Part shown: piece by piece, positions 1 through 8,324 of the stretch
Position numbering within the stretch: position 1 is the stretch's first letter
Layout of the letters: each line of letters opens with the position of its first letter
Source: Rhodanobacter ginsengisoli
GTDB lineage: Bacteria > Pseudomonadota > Gammaproteobacteria > Xanthomonadales > Rhodanobacteraceae
Direction: 5' to 3'
NCBI RefSeq assembly: GCF_042657065.1
Contig: NZ_JBHSNF010000004.1
Coordinates: 267,737-331,736, forward strand
DNA: 64,000 nucleotides
The notes under the pieces: model-generated
What the model saw: the letters and a program-made list of their open reading frames with translations, nothing else
Databases searched by the model: none
Told to the model about the DNA's origin: nothing
Position numbers and translations under genes: made by a program

Positions 1-45
1 CGCGCGCGACACGATTGCATGGCGCTGGCACATGACCCGGAGCAT
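1..45 (-). CDS. Possible 5' end of a leftward gene cut by the window edge
   Basis: Only about 15 codons are present, beginning M-L-R-V-M-C-Q-R. The start is suggested by a GAGGGAGGG purine block a few bases upstream of ATG on the minus strand, and by a TATAGA -10-like hexamer at 68-73. An alternative ATG lies four codons in. Nothing can be said about function. It would follow the esterase at 390-1355 in the same direction but appears to have its own promoter. The coding status is an inference from start signals only. Confidence 0.35.
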   Translation of the reverse strand, partial: MLRVMCQRHAIVSRA

Positions 46-389
46 CAATCGCCCTCCCTCGGAGAACTCTATACGCGATGCCCGGTACCCGGTATTGCGA
101 AAAACGTCAGCCCCGATTGCGAAAATTGAAACTGCGCCGCGGCGATCGTCACGTGGCTGACAAGTCGGTGATGACCGTCACACGGCGTGCGTGGGGATGG
201 TCCCCCTCGGGACCGTCGTTGTGGGTCTTGTCGTCGCTGCACGGCAGCCCTGCTCACCCTGGCTTCGAGGTCGGCCCATGCTTCCTTTCGGTTTTTCGCA
301 AAGACCGGGGCCAGCCAGCAAATCACCCGCTTTTCGTTTTACCAGTGAGTGATTGGTGGTCCTGGAAGGCGCTCTCCCCATCTGGCTCA
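46..389. other. Intergenic region with putative promoter for the leftward edge gene
   Basis: No credible gene is seen here. It contains two exact direct repeats of ATTGCGAAAA, at 94-103 and 116-125, spaced 22 bp (about two helical turns). A minus-strand TATAGA (68-73) lies 22 bp before the putative ATG at 45. The repeats sit around the position expected for a -35 box, an arrangement typical of AraC-type activators. No clear terminator was found after the esterase stop at 390. Confidence 0.5.
94..125 (-). promoter_or_regulatory. Direct-repeat operator candidate (2 x ATTGCGAAAA)
   Basis: ATTGCGAAAA occurs at 94-103 and again at 116-125, exactly 22 bp apart. The proximal copy overlaps where a -35 element would lie for the TATAGA -10 candidate at 68-73. 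Two same-face direct half-sites beside a promoter fit an AraC/XylS-type or similar dimeric regulator. The regulator is unknown and binding is inferred. Confidence 0.4.
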
Positions 390-1355
390 TCATCCCCGCG
401 GCCGGGTCGAGGCCGTCGGTCGGGGCTGGATATGCTTGAAGTCCATCAGCCCCATGCCGGCCATCCATCGCGCCAGCAGCGCAGGCCAGATGCTCAGCAA
501 CCGATCGTGTTGGCCAAGGCCGGTGCCATGACCGCCTTCGCGAAAGATATGCAATTCAGCCGGCACATGGTGTCGATGCAACGCCAGGTAATAATCGACA
601 CTGTTTTCCGGTGGCACGGCGGTGTCCGCATCGGTCGCATAGATGAAAGCCGGCGGGGTCTGGTCCGTGACCTGCGTCTCGTTGGAGAGAAGCTCGACCA
701 TCGCCCTTGGCGGATGCCGGCCGAGCAGATTTTCGCGCGACCCCATGTGGGTGAGATCCTTCCTCATCGTCACCACCGGATAGGCGAGAATGGTGAAGTC
801 CGGTCGCGCCGAGACTTGGGCGATGGCATCGTTGCCCAGCGCCGTACCCGGCCCAAAATGCGTCGACACGGTCGAGGCCACGTGGCCGCCCGCCGAGAAG
901 CCCATGATGCCGATGCGGTCCTTGACCAGATGGTAAGTATCGGCGTGATCCCGCACCCAGCGCATCGCGCGCCGCCCGTCGTCGATGGGCTGCGGATAGC
1001 CATGATCCACACCATGCCGGTACTGCAGCACGAAGGCGGCCACGTGATGCTGATTGAACCATTGCGCGACCAGGGTGCCCTCCCAATCCACCGCCAGATT
1101 TTCATAGCCGCCGCCCGGACAGATCACGACGGCGGTGCCGGTGGGATTGGAGGCCGGAACGTAGACCGTCAGCAACGGCAACTGTTGTTGACGCACCCCA
1201 TCAGGCGGTGATGTTCCCGACCACAAAGATACGGTGGTGGTGTTCGCGTGCCCCATCGAAGCGATCGACAACAGCGCACCCAACGCGCTCAGTTTCGCCC
1301 GCAGCGACAAGCCGCTCGCCTTGTTGTTGGCCGCATGTGGTTTACGCAATGACAT
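390..1355 (-). CDS. Secreted alpha/beta-hydrolase, probable carbohydrate (acetyl) esterase
   Basis: The protein is about 321 residues with an N-terminal signal peptide (hydrophobic stretch about residues 24-37, ending near G-H-A). It shows an alpha/beta-hydrolase esterase core: oxyanion motif PGGG near 80-83, nucleophile elbow GFSAGG with Ser near 154, Asp near 242-244, and a catalytic His in EGGHG near 276. This matches COG0657-type acetyl-xylan/feruloyl esterases. It is the last gene of the long leftward xyloglucan operon, 210 bp after the fucosidase, and would remove acyl groups from oligosaccharides in the periplasm. The ATG at 1355 was chosen because the upstream extension is Arg-rich and precedes the signal peptide. 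The exact substrate is unknown. Confidence 0.8.
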   Translation of the reverse strand: MSLRKPHAANNKASGLSLRAKLSALGALLSIASMGHANTTTVSLWSGTSPPDGVRQQQLPLLTVYVPASNPTGTAVVICPGGGYENLAVDWEGTLVAQWFNQHHVAAFVLQYRHGVDHGYPQPIDDGRRAMRWVRDHADTYHLVKDRIGIMGFSAGGHVASTVSTHFGPGTALGNDAIAQVSARPDFTILAYPVVTMRKDLTHMGSRENLLGRHPPRAMVELLSNETQVTDQTPPAFIYATDADTAVPPENSVDYYLALHRHHVPAELHIFREGGHGTGLGQHDRLLSIWPALLARWMAGMGLMDFKHIQPRPTASTRPRG

Positions 1356-1565
1356 GATGGAAACCTGAAAAGATGGCGGGCGTCGAACCCGATGATGGTG
1401 GCGATTGCGCCGGCGGCCAGTCACGACGAATCGGCATCGGGGGATGGCGGACTCGATGGTGAGGCGCAACGCGTTTGATGGAATGGTCGAACACGTCTTG
1501 TGGCGCCATGTGGTCCAGCCGGCTTCCCGAAACTCCCCGGGAACCTGTCGGCGAGCGGAATCGTT

Positions 1566-3209
1566 TCATGGCTGACCCGTGCGGTTGGAGTGAAGGCCGG
1601 GCATGACGATCCGCAACACATAAGCCGCGGCGCCGGCCGGCCGTTCGGGCAGGCGCACATGCAGGCCGTCGGCCTGCTGGCTCGCCTCGACGGCCTTGCC
1701 GTCGGCCAGCAAAGCCACCCCGCCGACGTGATCGGAAGGCTTGATCGAATGGATCACCGCCTCACCCCTCGCGGGCCAGCCCAGTTCGATCGCGTAGAGC
1801 ACGCCCGGACGCGTGGTGAAACGAAAATCATCGGCGGTGTAGGGCCTGGTCTTGGTGTCCTGGAATGAGCCGGTCGCCACCGCGGTCGGCCCCTCGCCAA
1901 ACACCCGCCACGGCGTGGTGTCGTAGATCGCCGTGCCGTTGAGTTTCAGCCATTGGCCGACGGCGAGCAGCACGGCACTCTCGGCTTTCGGAATGGTGCC
2001 GTCCGAACGCGGGCCGATGTTGAGCATCAGGTTGCCGTTCTTGCTGACCACATCGGACAGCAGGTGGATGATGGCGGTCGGCGTCTTGTACGTGTCGCCC
2101 TTCACGTAACCCCACGACTTGTCGCTGAGCGAGGTGTCGGTCTGCCAATGCCGCGCCTGGATTCCAGCGAGCTGACCGCGCTCGATGTCGAGCACGCCGG
2201 AACCCGTGGGGAAGTCGCCGAGCTTGTAGTTCACCACCACGCCAGCGCGTGTCGCGCCCTCGTTGTAGTAGTACGCCAGCATCTTCGGCAGCGTGTTGCG
2301 AAAGGCCGGCTGACCTATCCACCAGTCGAAGTAGACCAGATCCGGATGATATCGATCCATCAGCTCGGCAGTGCGTGCCAGCCAGTCGTCCAGAAACGCC
2401 TGCGAGACGCAGGTCCAGTCGCCGGCCAGATCATCGTCGCGGCCGCTGGGCAATACCCGCTGCTCGGCGGGCCCATAGAGACCGGCATAGCGCGGGTCGT
2501 TGACGTCTGACGCGAACTGCCGCCCGCCGCCGAAGAACCAGTCGTGCTCGGCGCGGTGCGACGATACGCCGAAGCGCAGCCCCTGCGCGCGCACTGCCTC
2601 GGCGAGCAGCCCGATGATGTCCTTGTGCGGTCCCATCTTGACCGCCGTCCAGTCCGACAGCTGCGAGTCGTACATCGCGAAACCGTCGTGATGCTCGGCC
2701 ACCGGCACCACGTAGCGGGCGCCGGCCGCCTTGAACAATTTTGCCCACACGTTCGGATCAAAACGCTCGGCCTTGAACATCGGGATGAAGTCCTTGTAGC
2801 CGAACTTCGACTGCGGGCCATAGGTGGAAATGTGATGCTTGTATTCAGCGCTGCCCTGCTGATACATGAGGCGCGAATACCACTCGCTGCCGAACGCCGG
2901 CACCGAGTACACGCCCCAGTGGATGAAAATGCCGAACTTCGCGCTGTCGTACCAGGCAGGTGAGCGGTAGCGCATCAGCGACGTCCAGTCGGGGCGAAAA
3001 GGTCCGTGGTTCATGCCCACGGCCACCCTGGCCAACAGGGCGTTCCGCGCCGGTTCGAATTTCGCCGTGGCTTGCTGCCACGCCAAATCGGCGGCTTCCG
3101 GCGACAGTGTGGCGGCAGTAGGTGCCGTCGACGACGGCGCCTGTGCGGCATGCCCGGGCACCAGGATCGCGGCGAGCAACACACCACAGAAAATCAGCGA
3201 TCGCTTCAT
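1566..3209 (-). CDS. GH29 alpha-L-fucosidase, secreted
   Basis: The protein is about 547 residues. It starts with a signal peptide (residues 1-22, ending G-H-A-A) and is preceded by a near-perfect AAGGAGGT ribosome site, which fixes the ATG at 3209. The GH29 signatures are visible: FGIFIHWG near 92-99, EHHDGF near 172-177, and LVYFDWW near 291-297, whose Asp (about 295) fits the family nucleophile. A C-terminal beta-sandwich follows. It would release L-fucose from fucosylated galactosyl side chains of xyloglucan in the periplasm. It lies between the MFS porter and the esterase. No fucose catabolic genes are visible in the window. Family assignment is firm; the natural substrate is inferred from context. 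Confidence 0.93.
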   Translation of the reverse strand: MKRSLIFCGVLLAAILVPGHAAQAPSSTAPTAATLSPEAADLAWQQATAKFEPARNALLARVAVGMNHGPFRPDWTSLMRYRSPAWYDSAKFGIFIHWGVYSVPAFGSEWYSRLMYQQGSAEYKHHISTYGPQSKFGYKDFIPMFKAERFDPNVWAKLFKAAGARYVVPVAEHHDGFAMYDSQLSDWTAVKMGPHKDIIGLLAEAVRAQGLRFGVSSHRAEHDWFFGGGRQFASDVNDPRYAGLYGPAEQRVLPSGRDDDLAGDWTCVSQAFLDDWLARTAELMDRYHPDLVYFDWWIGQPAFRNTLPKMLAYYYNEGATRAGVVVNYKLGDFPTGSGVLDIERGQLAGIQARHWQTDTSLSDKSWGYVKGDTYKTPTAIIHLLSDVVSKNGNLMLNIGPRSDGTIPKAESAVLLAVGQWLKLNGTAIYDTTPWRVFGEGPTAVATGSFQDTKTRPYTADDFRFTTRPGVLYAIELGWPARGEAVIHSIKPSDHVGGVALLADGKAVEASQQADGLHVRLPERPAGAAAYVLRIVMPGLHSNRTGQP

Positions 3210-3262
3210 GATTGACCTCCTTCGATTCGCGAAGACAGCGTGCGCTGCGGAAATAATCCACA

Positions 3263-3311
3263 GTGCCCCCTGGTCGGCGACGCTGTACCGCAACGCACCA
3301 CCAGGGCGCAC
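3263..3311 (-). repeat. Intercistronic inverted repeat between MFS porter and fucosidase
   Basis: GTGCCCCCTGGT (3263-3274) and ACCAGGGCGCAC (3300-3311) pair with one mismatch, giving a 12-bp stem with a 25-nt loop in the 137-bp gap between the porter and the fucosidase. There is no T-run on the minus strand, so it looks less like a terminator than an mRNA processing or stabilising hairpin that could lower expression of the two distal genes. Confidence 0.5.
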
Positions 3312-3346
3312 CGGCGCATCGTCGTCGTGCCGGGCATGTCCGTTAC

Positions 3347-4738
3347 CTAACGACCGATCTCGCGCAGTGGCTTGCCCGCCATCAGGTTGCGCTCGATCTG
3401 TTCCAGGGTGACGTTGCGGGTTTCCGGGATCAGCGCGAAGGTGATCAGCAGGAACACCAGGTTGAGTGCGGCATACAGCCAGAACGTGGCGGCGTTGCCG
3501 ATGCCGTTGAGCAGGGTCAGGAAGGTGGCGCCGACGATCATGTTGGCGACCCAGTTGGTGAAGGTCGAGCAGCCGATGCCGAAATCGCGGCCCTTGAGCG
3601 GCTGCACTTCCGAGCAAAGCGTCCAGATCAACGGGCCGGCGGACATCGCGAAGCCCACGATGAAGGTCAGCAGCATGACGACCGTGAACACCTGCTCGGC
3701 GTGCGTGGCGATACCCAGATGCATCATTGCGCCGACCACGCCCAGGCCCGTCGCCATCGCACCGAAGCCGGTGTACAGGATCGGCTTGCGGCCCCAGCGA
3801 TCGACCAGGCCGATCGCGATGAAGGTCGCCAGCACGTTGGTCAGGCCGACCACCGCGGTGAACCACATCTGCGCGCTGGTGGCGTAGCCCATGTCCTGGA
3901 ATATCCGCGGGGCGTAGTACATCACCACGTTCATGCCGGTGAATTGCTGCATCACCTGCAGCAGGATGCCCAGCCCGACCGAGCGGCGAAAATTGCGGTT
4001 CTCCCGGAACAGGTGCCAGCCCTTCTGCGGCGTCCGCAGCTGCTCCTCGATGTCGGCCACCTCGCGCGCCACCTGGTCGCTGTCGCCGCGCAACCGCTGC
4101 AGCACGTCGGCAGCCTCCTGCCGGCGACCGCGCATCATCAGCCAGCGCGGGCTGTCCGGCAGCACGAACAGCCCGAGCAGGAACAGCATGCCGGGGATCG
4201 CGATGATGCCGAGCATCCAGCGCCAGTTGCCGCTGTAGCTGAATGCGGTATCGGACAGGAACGCGACCAGGATGCCGATCGTGATCATCAGCTGGTACAG
4301 CGAGATCATCGCGCCGCGGATGTATTCCGGCGCAACCTCGGCCAGGTACAGCGGCGCGGTGAACGTGGCGATGCCGATCGCCAGGCCCAGCACCAGTCGC
4401 GCCGCGACCAGCGTCTCCGGCGACCAGGCCAAGCCGCTCAGCAGCGAGCCCAGCACGAACAGCACCCCGCCGAGGATCAGCGAGCGCTTGCGGCCCAGCG
4501 CGGCGGACATCCAGCCCGCGCCGAGCGCACCGATGGCGGCGCCCAGCATCATCGAGCTGACGATCCATTCGATCATGTGATCGGAGATCTGGAATTCCCT
4601 CTGGATGAACTGGGTGGCGCCGGAAATCACGCCGATGTCCAGGCCGAACATCAACCCGGCCAGCGCGGCCAGCCCACAGGTGAACACGATCGTCGTCTTC
4701 TGCTGCACGGCGATCGGCGTTTCGGCAATGGCGTTCAT
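3347..4738 (-). CDS. MFS sugar:proton symporter (GalP/XylE/AraE type)
   Basis: This inner-membrane transporter of about 463 residues has twelve predicted helices. It carries the sugar-porter signatures: GLDIGVISGA in TM1, the loop motif LGRKRS near residue 100, the matching DRWGRKP after TM8, PDSPRWL before the central loop, QQFTGMN in TM7 and PETRN near the C-terminus. It lies within the xyloglucan operon right after the galactose-oxidation genes. Uptake of D-galactose (or another released monosaccharide) is therefore the simplest role; xylose and arabinose cannot be excluded. The ATG at 4738 was chosen because the upstream in-frame extension is a shadow of the lactonase region. Confidence 0.9.
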   Translation of the reverse strand: MNAIAETPIAVQQKTTIVFTCGLAALAGLMFGLDIGVISGATQFIQREFQISDHMIEWIVSSMMLGAAIGALGAGWMSAALGRKRSLILGGVLFVLGSLLSGLAWSPETLVAARLVLGLAIGIATFTAPLYLAEVAPEYIRGAMISLYQLMITIGILVAFLSDTAFSYSGNWRWMLGIIAIPGMLFLLGLFVLPDSPRWLMMRGRRQEAADVLQRLRGDSDQVAREVADIEEQLRTPQKGWHLFRENRNFRRSVGLGILLQVMQQFTGMNVVMYYAPRIFQDMGYATSAQMWFTAVVGLTNVLATFIAIGLVDRWGRKPILYTGFGAMATGLGVVGAMMHLGIATHAEQVFTVVMLLTFIVGFAMSAGPLIWTLCSEVQPLKGRDFGIGCSTFTNWVANMIVGATFLTLLNGIGNAATFWLYAALNLVFLLITFALIPETRNVTLEQIERNLMAGKPLREIGR

Positions 4739-4826
4739 TGGATCTCTCCGGATTCGGCATCGGCTCGGCAGGACGACCGTCCGCACGGGTGGGCGGTCGT
4801 TGCATGGGATGGAGGCGCGACGGCGA

Positions 4827-5753
4827 TCACGGCGACGGCGCCGACGGGGTTTGCGGCACGCGCCCGGGAGCGCCGGCAAACCGCGCTTCACCGACGCCGC
4901 ATACACCGACGTCGACCGCGAACAGCGCGCCGGCCAGCGGCTCCGCGCGCAGGCCGTCGGCGGACAGGCCATCGCGGGCACTGGTGATGTAGAGCGTGTC
5001 CAGCGCCGGGCCGCCGAACGCCGCGCGGGTGGGTTGCCGGGTAGGCAGGTGCACGATGCTGTCTTCGCTGCCATCGCGGCGATAGCGGACCACGCGCGAC
5101 ATGCCCCACTGCGCGTTCCACAGGCCGCCGTCGGCATCGACCGTCGAGCCGTCGGGCTCGCCCTCGATGCCGGCCAGATCCACGAACGTGCGCGCGGGCC
5201 CCAGGCTGCCGTCGGCGCGGTAATCGCAGCAATGGATCCGTCGCGTGGGCGAGTCGCAGAAGTACAGGGTCGCGCTGTCGGGACTGAAGGCGAGGCTGTT
5301 GCTGATCGCCACCGCAGGCAGCGGCAGCCGCTCCAGCACGAGGTCCGCATTGAGCCGGTAGAAGCCACCGATCGGCAGCCGCGATTCACCGTCCGGCGGT
5401 TCGTGCAGGGTGCCGAACACGAAACGGCCCTGGCGATCGCAGACGCCGTCGTTGAGCCGGGTCGGCAGATCGGCCTCCACCGCGACGATCGGTTGCAGTT
5501 CGCCGCGTTCCGGATGGAAGAACGCCAGGCGTGACGCCAGCCCCAGCAGCAGCCAGCCGTTGGTTTCGCACAGCGCGAAGGAGGCCAGCCGTTCGGGCAG
5601 GGGCCACTGGCGGGTGCCGCCGTCGTGCGGTGTATACCGCCACAGCGTGGCCGCGTGGATATCGGTCCAGTACAGCGCCTGTTCCCGGGGACACCACAGC
5701 ACGCCCTCGCCCAGCTGATTGCCCGCCGCGAGCACGGGCCGGGCCTGCAGCAT
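4827..5753 (-). CDS. SMP-30/gluconolactonase-family sugar lactonase (probable galactonolactonase)
   Basis: The protein is about 308 residues and forms a six-bladed beta-propeller lactonase. The expected metal ligands are visible: Glu16 in GEGVLW, Asn101 in RLNDG, Asn152 in SNSLAF and Asp201 in GEPDG. It has no signal peptide, so it acts in the cytoplasm. Placed directly after an aldose dehydrogenase and dgoD, it would hydrolyse D-galactono-lactone to galactonate in the De Ley-Doudoroff pathway. Relatives act on arabino-, xylono- or glucono-lactone. An alternative GTG start at 5765 overlaps the preceding stop codon (GTGA), so translation is probably coupled either way. Confidence 0.85.
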   Translation of the reverse strand: MLQARPVLAAGNQLGEGVLWCPREQALYWTDIHAATLWRYTPHDGGTRQWPLPERLASFALCETNGWLLLGLASRLAFFHPERGELQPIVAVEADLPTRLNDGVCDRQGRFVFGTLHEPPDGESRLPIGGFYRLNADLVLERLPLPAVAISNSLAFSPDSATLYFCDSPTRRIHCCDYRADGSLGPARTFVDLAGIEGEPDGSTVDADGGLWNAQWGMSRVVRYRRDGSEDSIVHLPTRQPTRAAFGGPALDTLYITSARDGLSADGLRAEPLAGALFAVDVGVCGVGEARFAGAPGRVPQTPSAPSP

Positions 5754-5761
5754 CGCGCCGC

Positions 5762-6538
5762 TCACACCCAGCCCCCGTCGACGATGAAATCCCTGGCGGT
5801 GATCATGCGGCTGTCGTCGGCCGCCAGGAACAGCGCGGCGCGTGCCAGATCGTCGGCCATCACGTGGCCGGGCAGGCATTGCGAGCGAGCGATCTCGGCC
5901 TCGCCTTCGGCATCCAGCCACAGACGCCGTTGTTTCTCGGTAATCACCCAGCCGGGCACCAGGCAGTTGATGCGGATGTACTGCCGCCCCAGCTCGCGCG
6001 CCAGCCCGGCAACCAGGCCGTGAATGGCAGCCTTGGCCATCGTGTACATCGGGTAGCCGCCGTTCTTGATCATCCAGCTGATGGAACCCAGGCAGATCAC
6101 CGAACCGCCACCGAGCGCCTGCATGTCCTCGCGCACGGCCTGGATCGCGAAATAGTGATGGCGCAGGTTGACCGCCACGTTGGCGTCGAAGTCGGCCGGC
6201 GTGGTCTGCGCAAACTCGTGGCGCAGGTCATTGGCGGCATTGCTGAGCAGCACCGCGATCGGCCCGATCGCGGCCCGCACCCGCGCGACCGCCTGGCCCA
6301 GCGCCTCGAGATCGGTCAGGTCGCAGGCGACGAACAGCGGGCGGTGAACGACGTCGGCAAGACCCTCGAGCAATGCCTGCGCCGCGTCAGCGTCGACATC
6401 GAGAAACGCCACCCGCGCGCCCTGTCGCGCGAAGTGCTCGACGAAGCCGGCCCCGATCCCGCTGGCACCACCGGTGACCAGCACCGTGCGATCGGCCAGG
6501 CTGGGATAGCGGGCGTACGCGGTGGCCTGCATCGTCAT
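5762..6538 (-). CDS. SDR-family aldose 1-dehydrogenase, probable D-galactose 1-dehydrogenase
   Basis: This short-chain dehydrogenase/reductase of about 258 residues has the cofactor motif TGGASGIG (about 22-29), the NNAG-equivalent SNAAN, and the catalytic set Ser (about 152-154 in LGSIS), Tyr165 and Lys169 (YTMAK). The C-terminal pattern PGWVITEKQ followed by VDGGW resembles the Caulobacter xylose dehydrogenase/galactose dehydrogenase group. Wedged between dgoD and the lactonase, it most likely oxidises D-galactose to galactono-lactone with NAD(P)+. Xylose or arabinose remain possible substrates. The ATG at 6538 lies just after the dgoD stop; an upstream GTG at 6547 would overlap that stop as GTGA. 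Confidence 0.83.
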   Translation of the reverse strand: MTMQATAYARYPSLADRTVLVTGGASGIGAGFVEHFARQGARVAFLDVDADAAQALLEGLADVVHRPLFVACDLTDLEALGQAVARVRAAIGPIAVLLSNAANDLRHEFAQTTPADFDANVAVNLRHHYFAIQAVREDMQALGGGSVICLGSISWMIKNGGYPMYTMAKAAIHGLVAGLARELGRQYIRINCLVPGWVITEKQRRLWLDAEGEAEIARSQCLPGHVMADDLARAALFLAADDSRMITARDFIVDGGWV

Positions 6539-6543
6539 CGCGC

Positions 6544-7692
6544 TCACCACTCCGCCACGCTGCCGTCGTCATGGCGCCACAACGGATTGCGCCAGCGGTG
6601 ACCGACAGCGGCGCGCTCGTCGACGTAATCCTGGTTGACCGCGATGCCCAGGCCCGGGCCGTCGGGGATGCGCACGAAGCCCTGCTCGTAGGCGAACACG
6701 CTGCGATCGTCGAGGTAGTCGAGCAGGTCGTTGTCGGCGTTGTAGTGGATGCCCAGGCTCTGTTCCTGGATGAACGCGTTGTGGCACACCGCGTCCAGCT
6801 GCAGGTTCGCCGCCAGCGCGATCGGCCCGAGCGGGCAATGCAGCGCCAGCGCCACGTCGTAAGCCTCGGCCATCGCCGCGATCTTGCGCGTCTCGGTGAT
6901 TCCGCCGGCATGCGAGGGATCGGGCTGGATGATGTCGACCCCGCCCATCTGCAGCACCCGCTTGAAGTCGTAGCGCGAATACAGCCGTTCGCCCAGCGCG
7001 ATCGGCGCGGGCGAGATCGCGGCCAGCTCGGGCAGCGCCTCGAGGTGATCGGACAGCACCGGCTCCTCGATGAACATCAGCTTGTACGGCGCCAGCTCGC
7101 GCATCAGCACCTTGGCCATCGGCTTGTGCACGCGGCCGTGGAAATCCAGGCCCAGGCCGATGTCCGGGCCGACCGCCTCGCGCACCGCCTGCACGTTGGC
7201 CAGCATCCGCTCGACCTTGGCGTGGCTGTCGACGTATTGCAGCTCCTCGGTGGCATTCATCTTGACCGCGGTGAAGCCGCGCGCCACCGCCTCGCTGGCG
7301 GCACGCGCCGTGTCCGCCGGGCGGTCGCCGCCGATCCACGAATAGACCCGGATGCGATCGCGCACCGGTCCGCCCAGCAGCGCATGCACCGGGACGTCGA
7401 GATCCTTGCCCTTGATGTCCCACAGCGCCTGGTCGATGCCGGCGATCGCGCTCATCAGGACCGGCCCGCCGCGGTAGAAGCCGCCGCGATACATCACGTT
7501 CCAGTGATCCTCGACGTGGCGCGGGTCCTTGCCGATCAGGTAGTCCGACAGCTCGTCGACCGCGGCCGCCACCGTGTGTGCGCGGCCCTCGAGCACCGGC
7601 TCGCCCCAGCCGCTGATGCCGGCATCGGTGTCGATGCGCAGGAACAGCCAGCGCGGCGGAACGGCGAAGGTGGTCAGGCGGGTGATCTTCAT
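6544..7692 (-). CDS. dgoD: D-galactonate dehydratase DgoD
   Basis: The protein is 382 residues, an enolase-superfamily member of the galactonate dehydratase family. It aligns by eye nearly end to end with E. coli DgoD, including the start MKIT and the end NPLWRH-SVAEW. Functional residues fall at the same numbers as in E. coli: Asp183 and His185 in DFHG, Glu209 in IEEP, Glu235 in GER, and His285 in HCPLGP. It dehydrates D-galactonate to 2-keto-3-deoxy-galactonate. It overlaps dgoA by ATGA, so the two are translationally coupled. Identification is confident, and it makes galactose the likely sugar of this operon segment. Confidence 0.96.
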   Translation of the reverse strand: MKITRLTTFAVPPRWLFLRIDTDAGISGWGEPVLEGRAHTVAAAVDELSDYLIGKDPRHVEDHWNVMYRGGFYRGGPVLMSAIAGIDQALWDIKGKDLDVPVHALLGGPVRDRIRVYSWIGGDRPADTARAASEAVARGFTAVKMNATEELQYVDSHAKVERMLANVQAVREAVGPDIGLGLDFHGRVHKPMAKVLMRELAPYKLMFIEEPVLSDHLEALPELAAISPAPIALGERLYSRYDFKRVLQMGGVDIIQPDPSHAGGITETRKIAAMAEAYDVALALHCPLGPIALAANLQLDAVCHNAFIQEQSLGIHYNADNDLLDYLDDRSVFAYEQGFVRIPDGPGLGIAVNQDYVDERAAVGHRWRNPLWRHDDGSVAEW

Positions 7693-8324
7693 GGCGTGGC
7701 GCCGTGCGGCAGTGACGCCCACGTCCGCACGAACGCCTGCGCCCGACGACCGACCTCGACGGCGTCGCGGCCGGGCGCGTACAACGCCGAGCCGAGGCCG
7801 AAGCCGCTGGCGCCGGCGGCGACCCACGGCCCCATCGTGTCCGGCGAAATGCCGCCCACCGGCAGCACCGGCAGCTCCGGCGGCAGCACCGCGCGCCAGG
7901 CCTTGAGCACGTTCGGCGAGGCCTGCTCGGCGGGAAACAGCTTCAGCGCGTCCGCGCCCGCAGCGATGGCGGCAAACGCCTCGGTCGGCGTGGCGACCCC
8001 CGGCACGCAGAGCAGGCCGGCGGCCTTCGCCGCGCGTATCACCGCGGTGTCGGCGTGGGGCATCACGATCAGGCGACCGCCGGCGGCCGCCACCTCATCG
8101 ACCTGGCCCGGCGTCATCACGGTGCCGGCGCCGATCAGGCAGTCGCTGCCCAGCGCATCGACCAGGCGGCGGATGCCGAGCAGCGCTTGCGGCGAATTGA
8201 GCGGCACTTCCAGCACGCGGAAACCTTCCGCTGCGATCGCCTCGCCGATGGCCGGCGCTTCGGCCGGAGTCAGCCCGCGCAGGATCGCGATCAGCGGCAG
8301 CGGCCGCAGCCAGGGCGCGATCAT
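7689..8324 (-). CDS. dgoA: 2-dehydro-3-deoxy-6-phosphogalactonate aldolase DgoA
   Basis: The protein is 211 residues, a KDPG/KDPGal class I aldolase barrel. The start PLIAILRGL (Arg16) is characteristic of DgoA. Glu39 sits in LEVPLNSP, and the Schiff-base Lys128 in ADALKLFPAE. It cleaves 2-keto-3-deoxy-6-phosphogalactonate to pyruvate and glyceraldehyde-3-phosphate, the last step of the pathway. ATGA overlaps join it to dgoK upstream and dgoD downstream. The related glucose enzyme Eda has a different N-terminal motif, so DgoA is preferred, helped by the neighbours. Confidence 0.93.
   Translation of the reverse strand: MIAPWLRPLPLIAILRGLTPAEAPAIGEAIAAEGFRVLEVPLNSPQALLGIRRLVDALGSDCLIGAGTVMTPGQVDEVAAAGGRLIVMPHADTAVIRAAKAAGLLCVPGVATPTEAFAAIAAGADALKLFPAEQASPNVLKAWRAVLPPELPVLPVGGISPDTMGPWVAAGASGFGLGSALYAPGRDAVEVGRRAQAFVRTWASLPHGATP

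Noticed and set aside
69..326. Minus-strand frame of 85 codons in the left intergenic region
   Set aside because: No ribosome site, no motif, and it covers the repeat operator region.
1566..4805. Single minus-strand frame spanning the fucosidase and part of the MFS region
   Set aside because: Only the part from 3209 has a signal peptide, ribosome site and GH29 motifs; the upstream part is an out-of-frame reading of the MFS gene.
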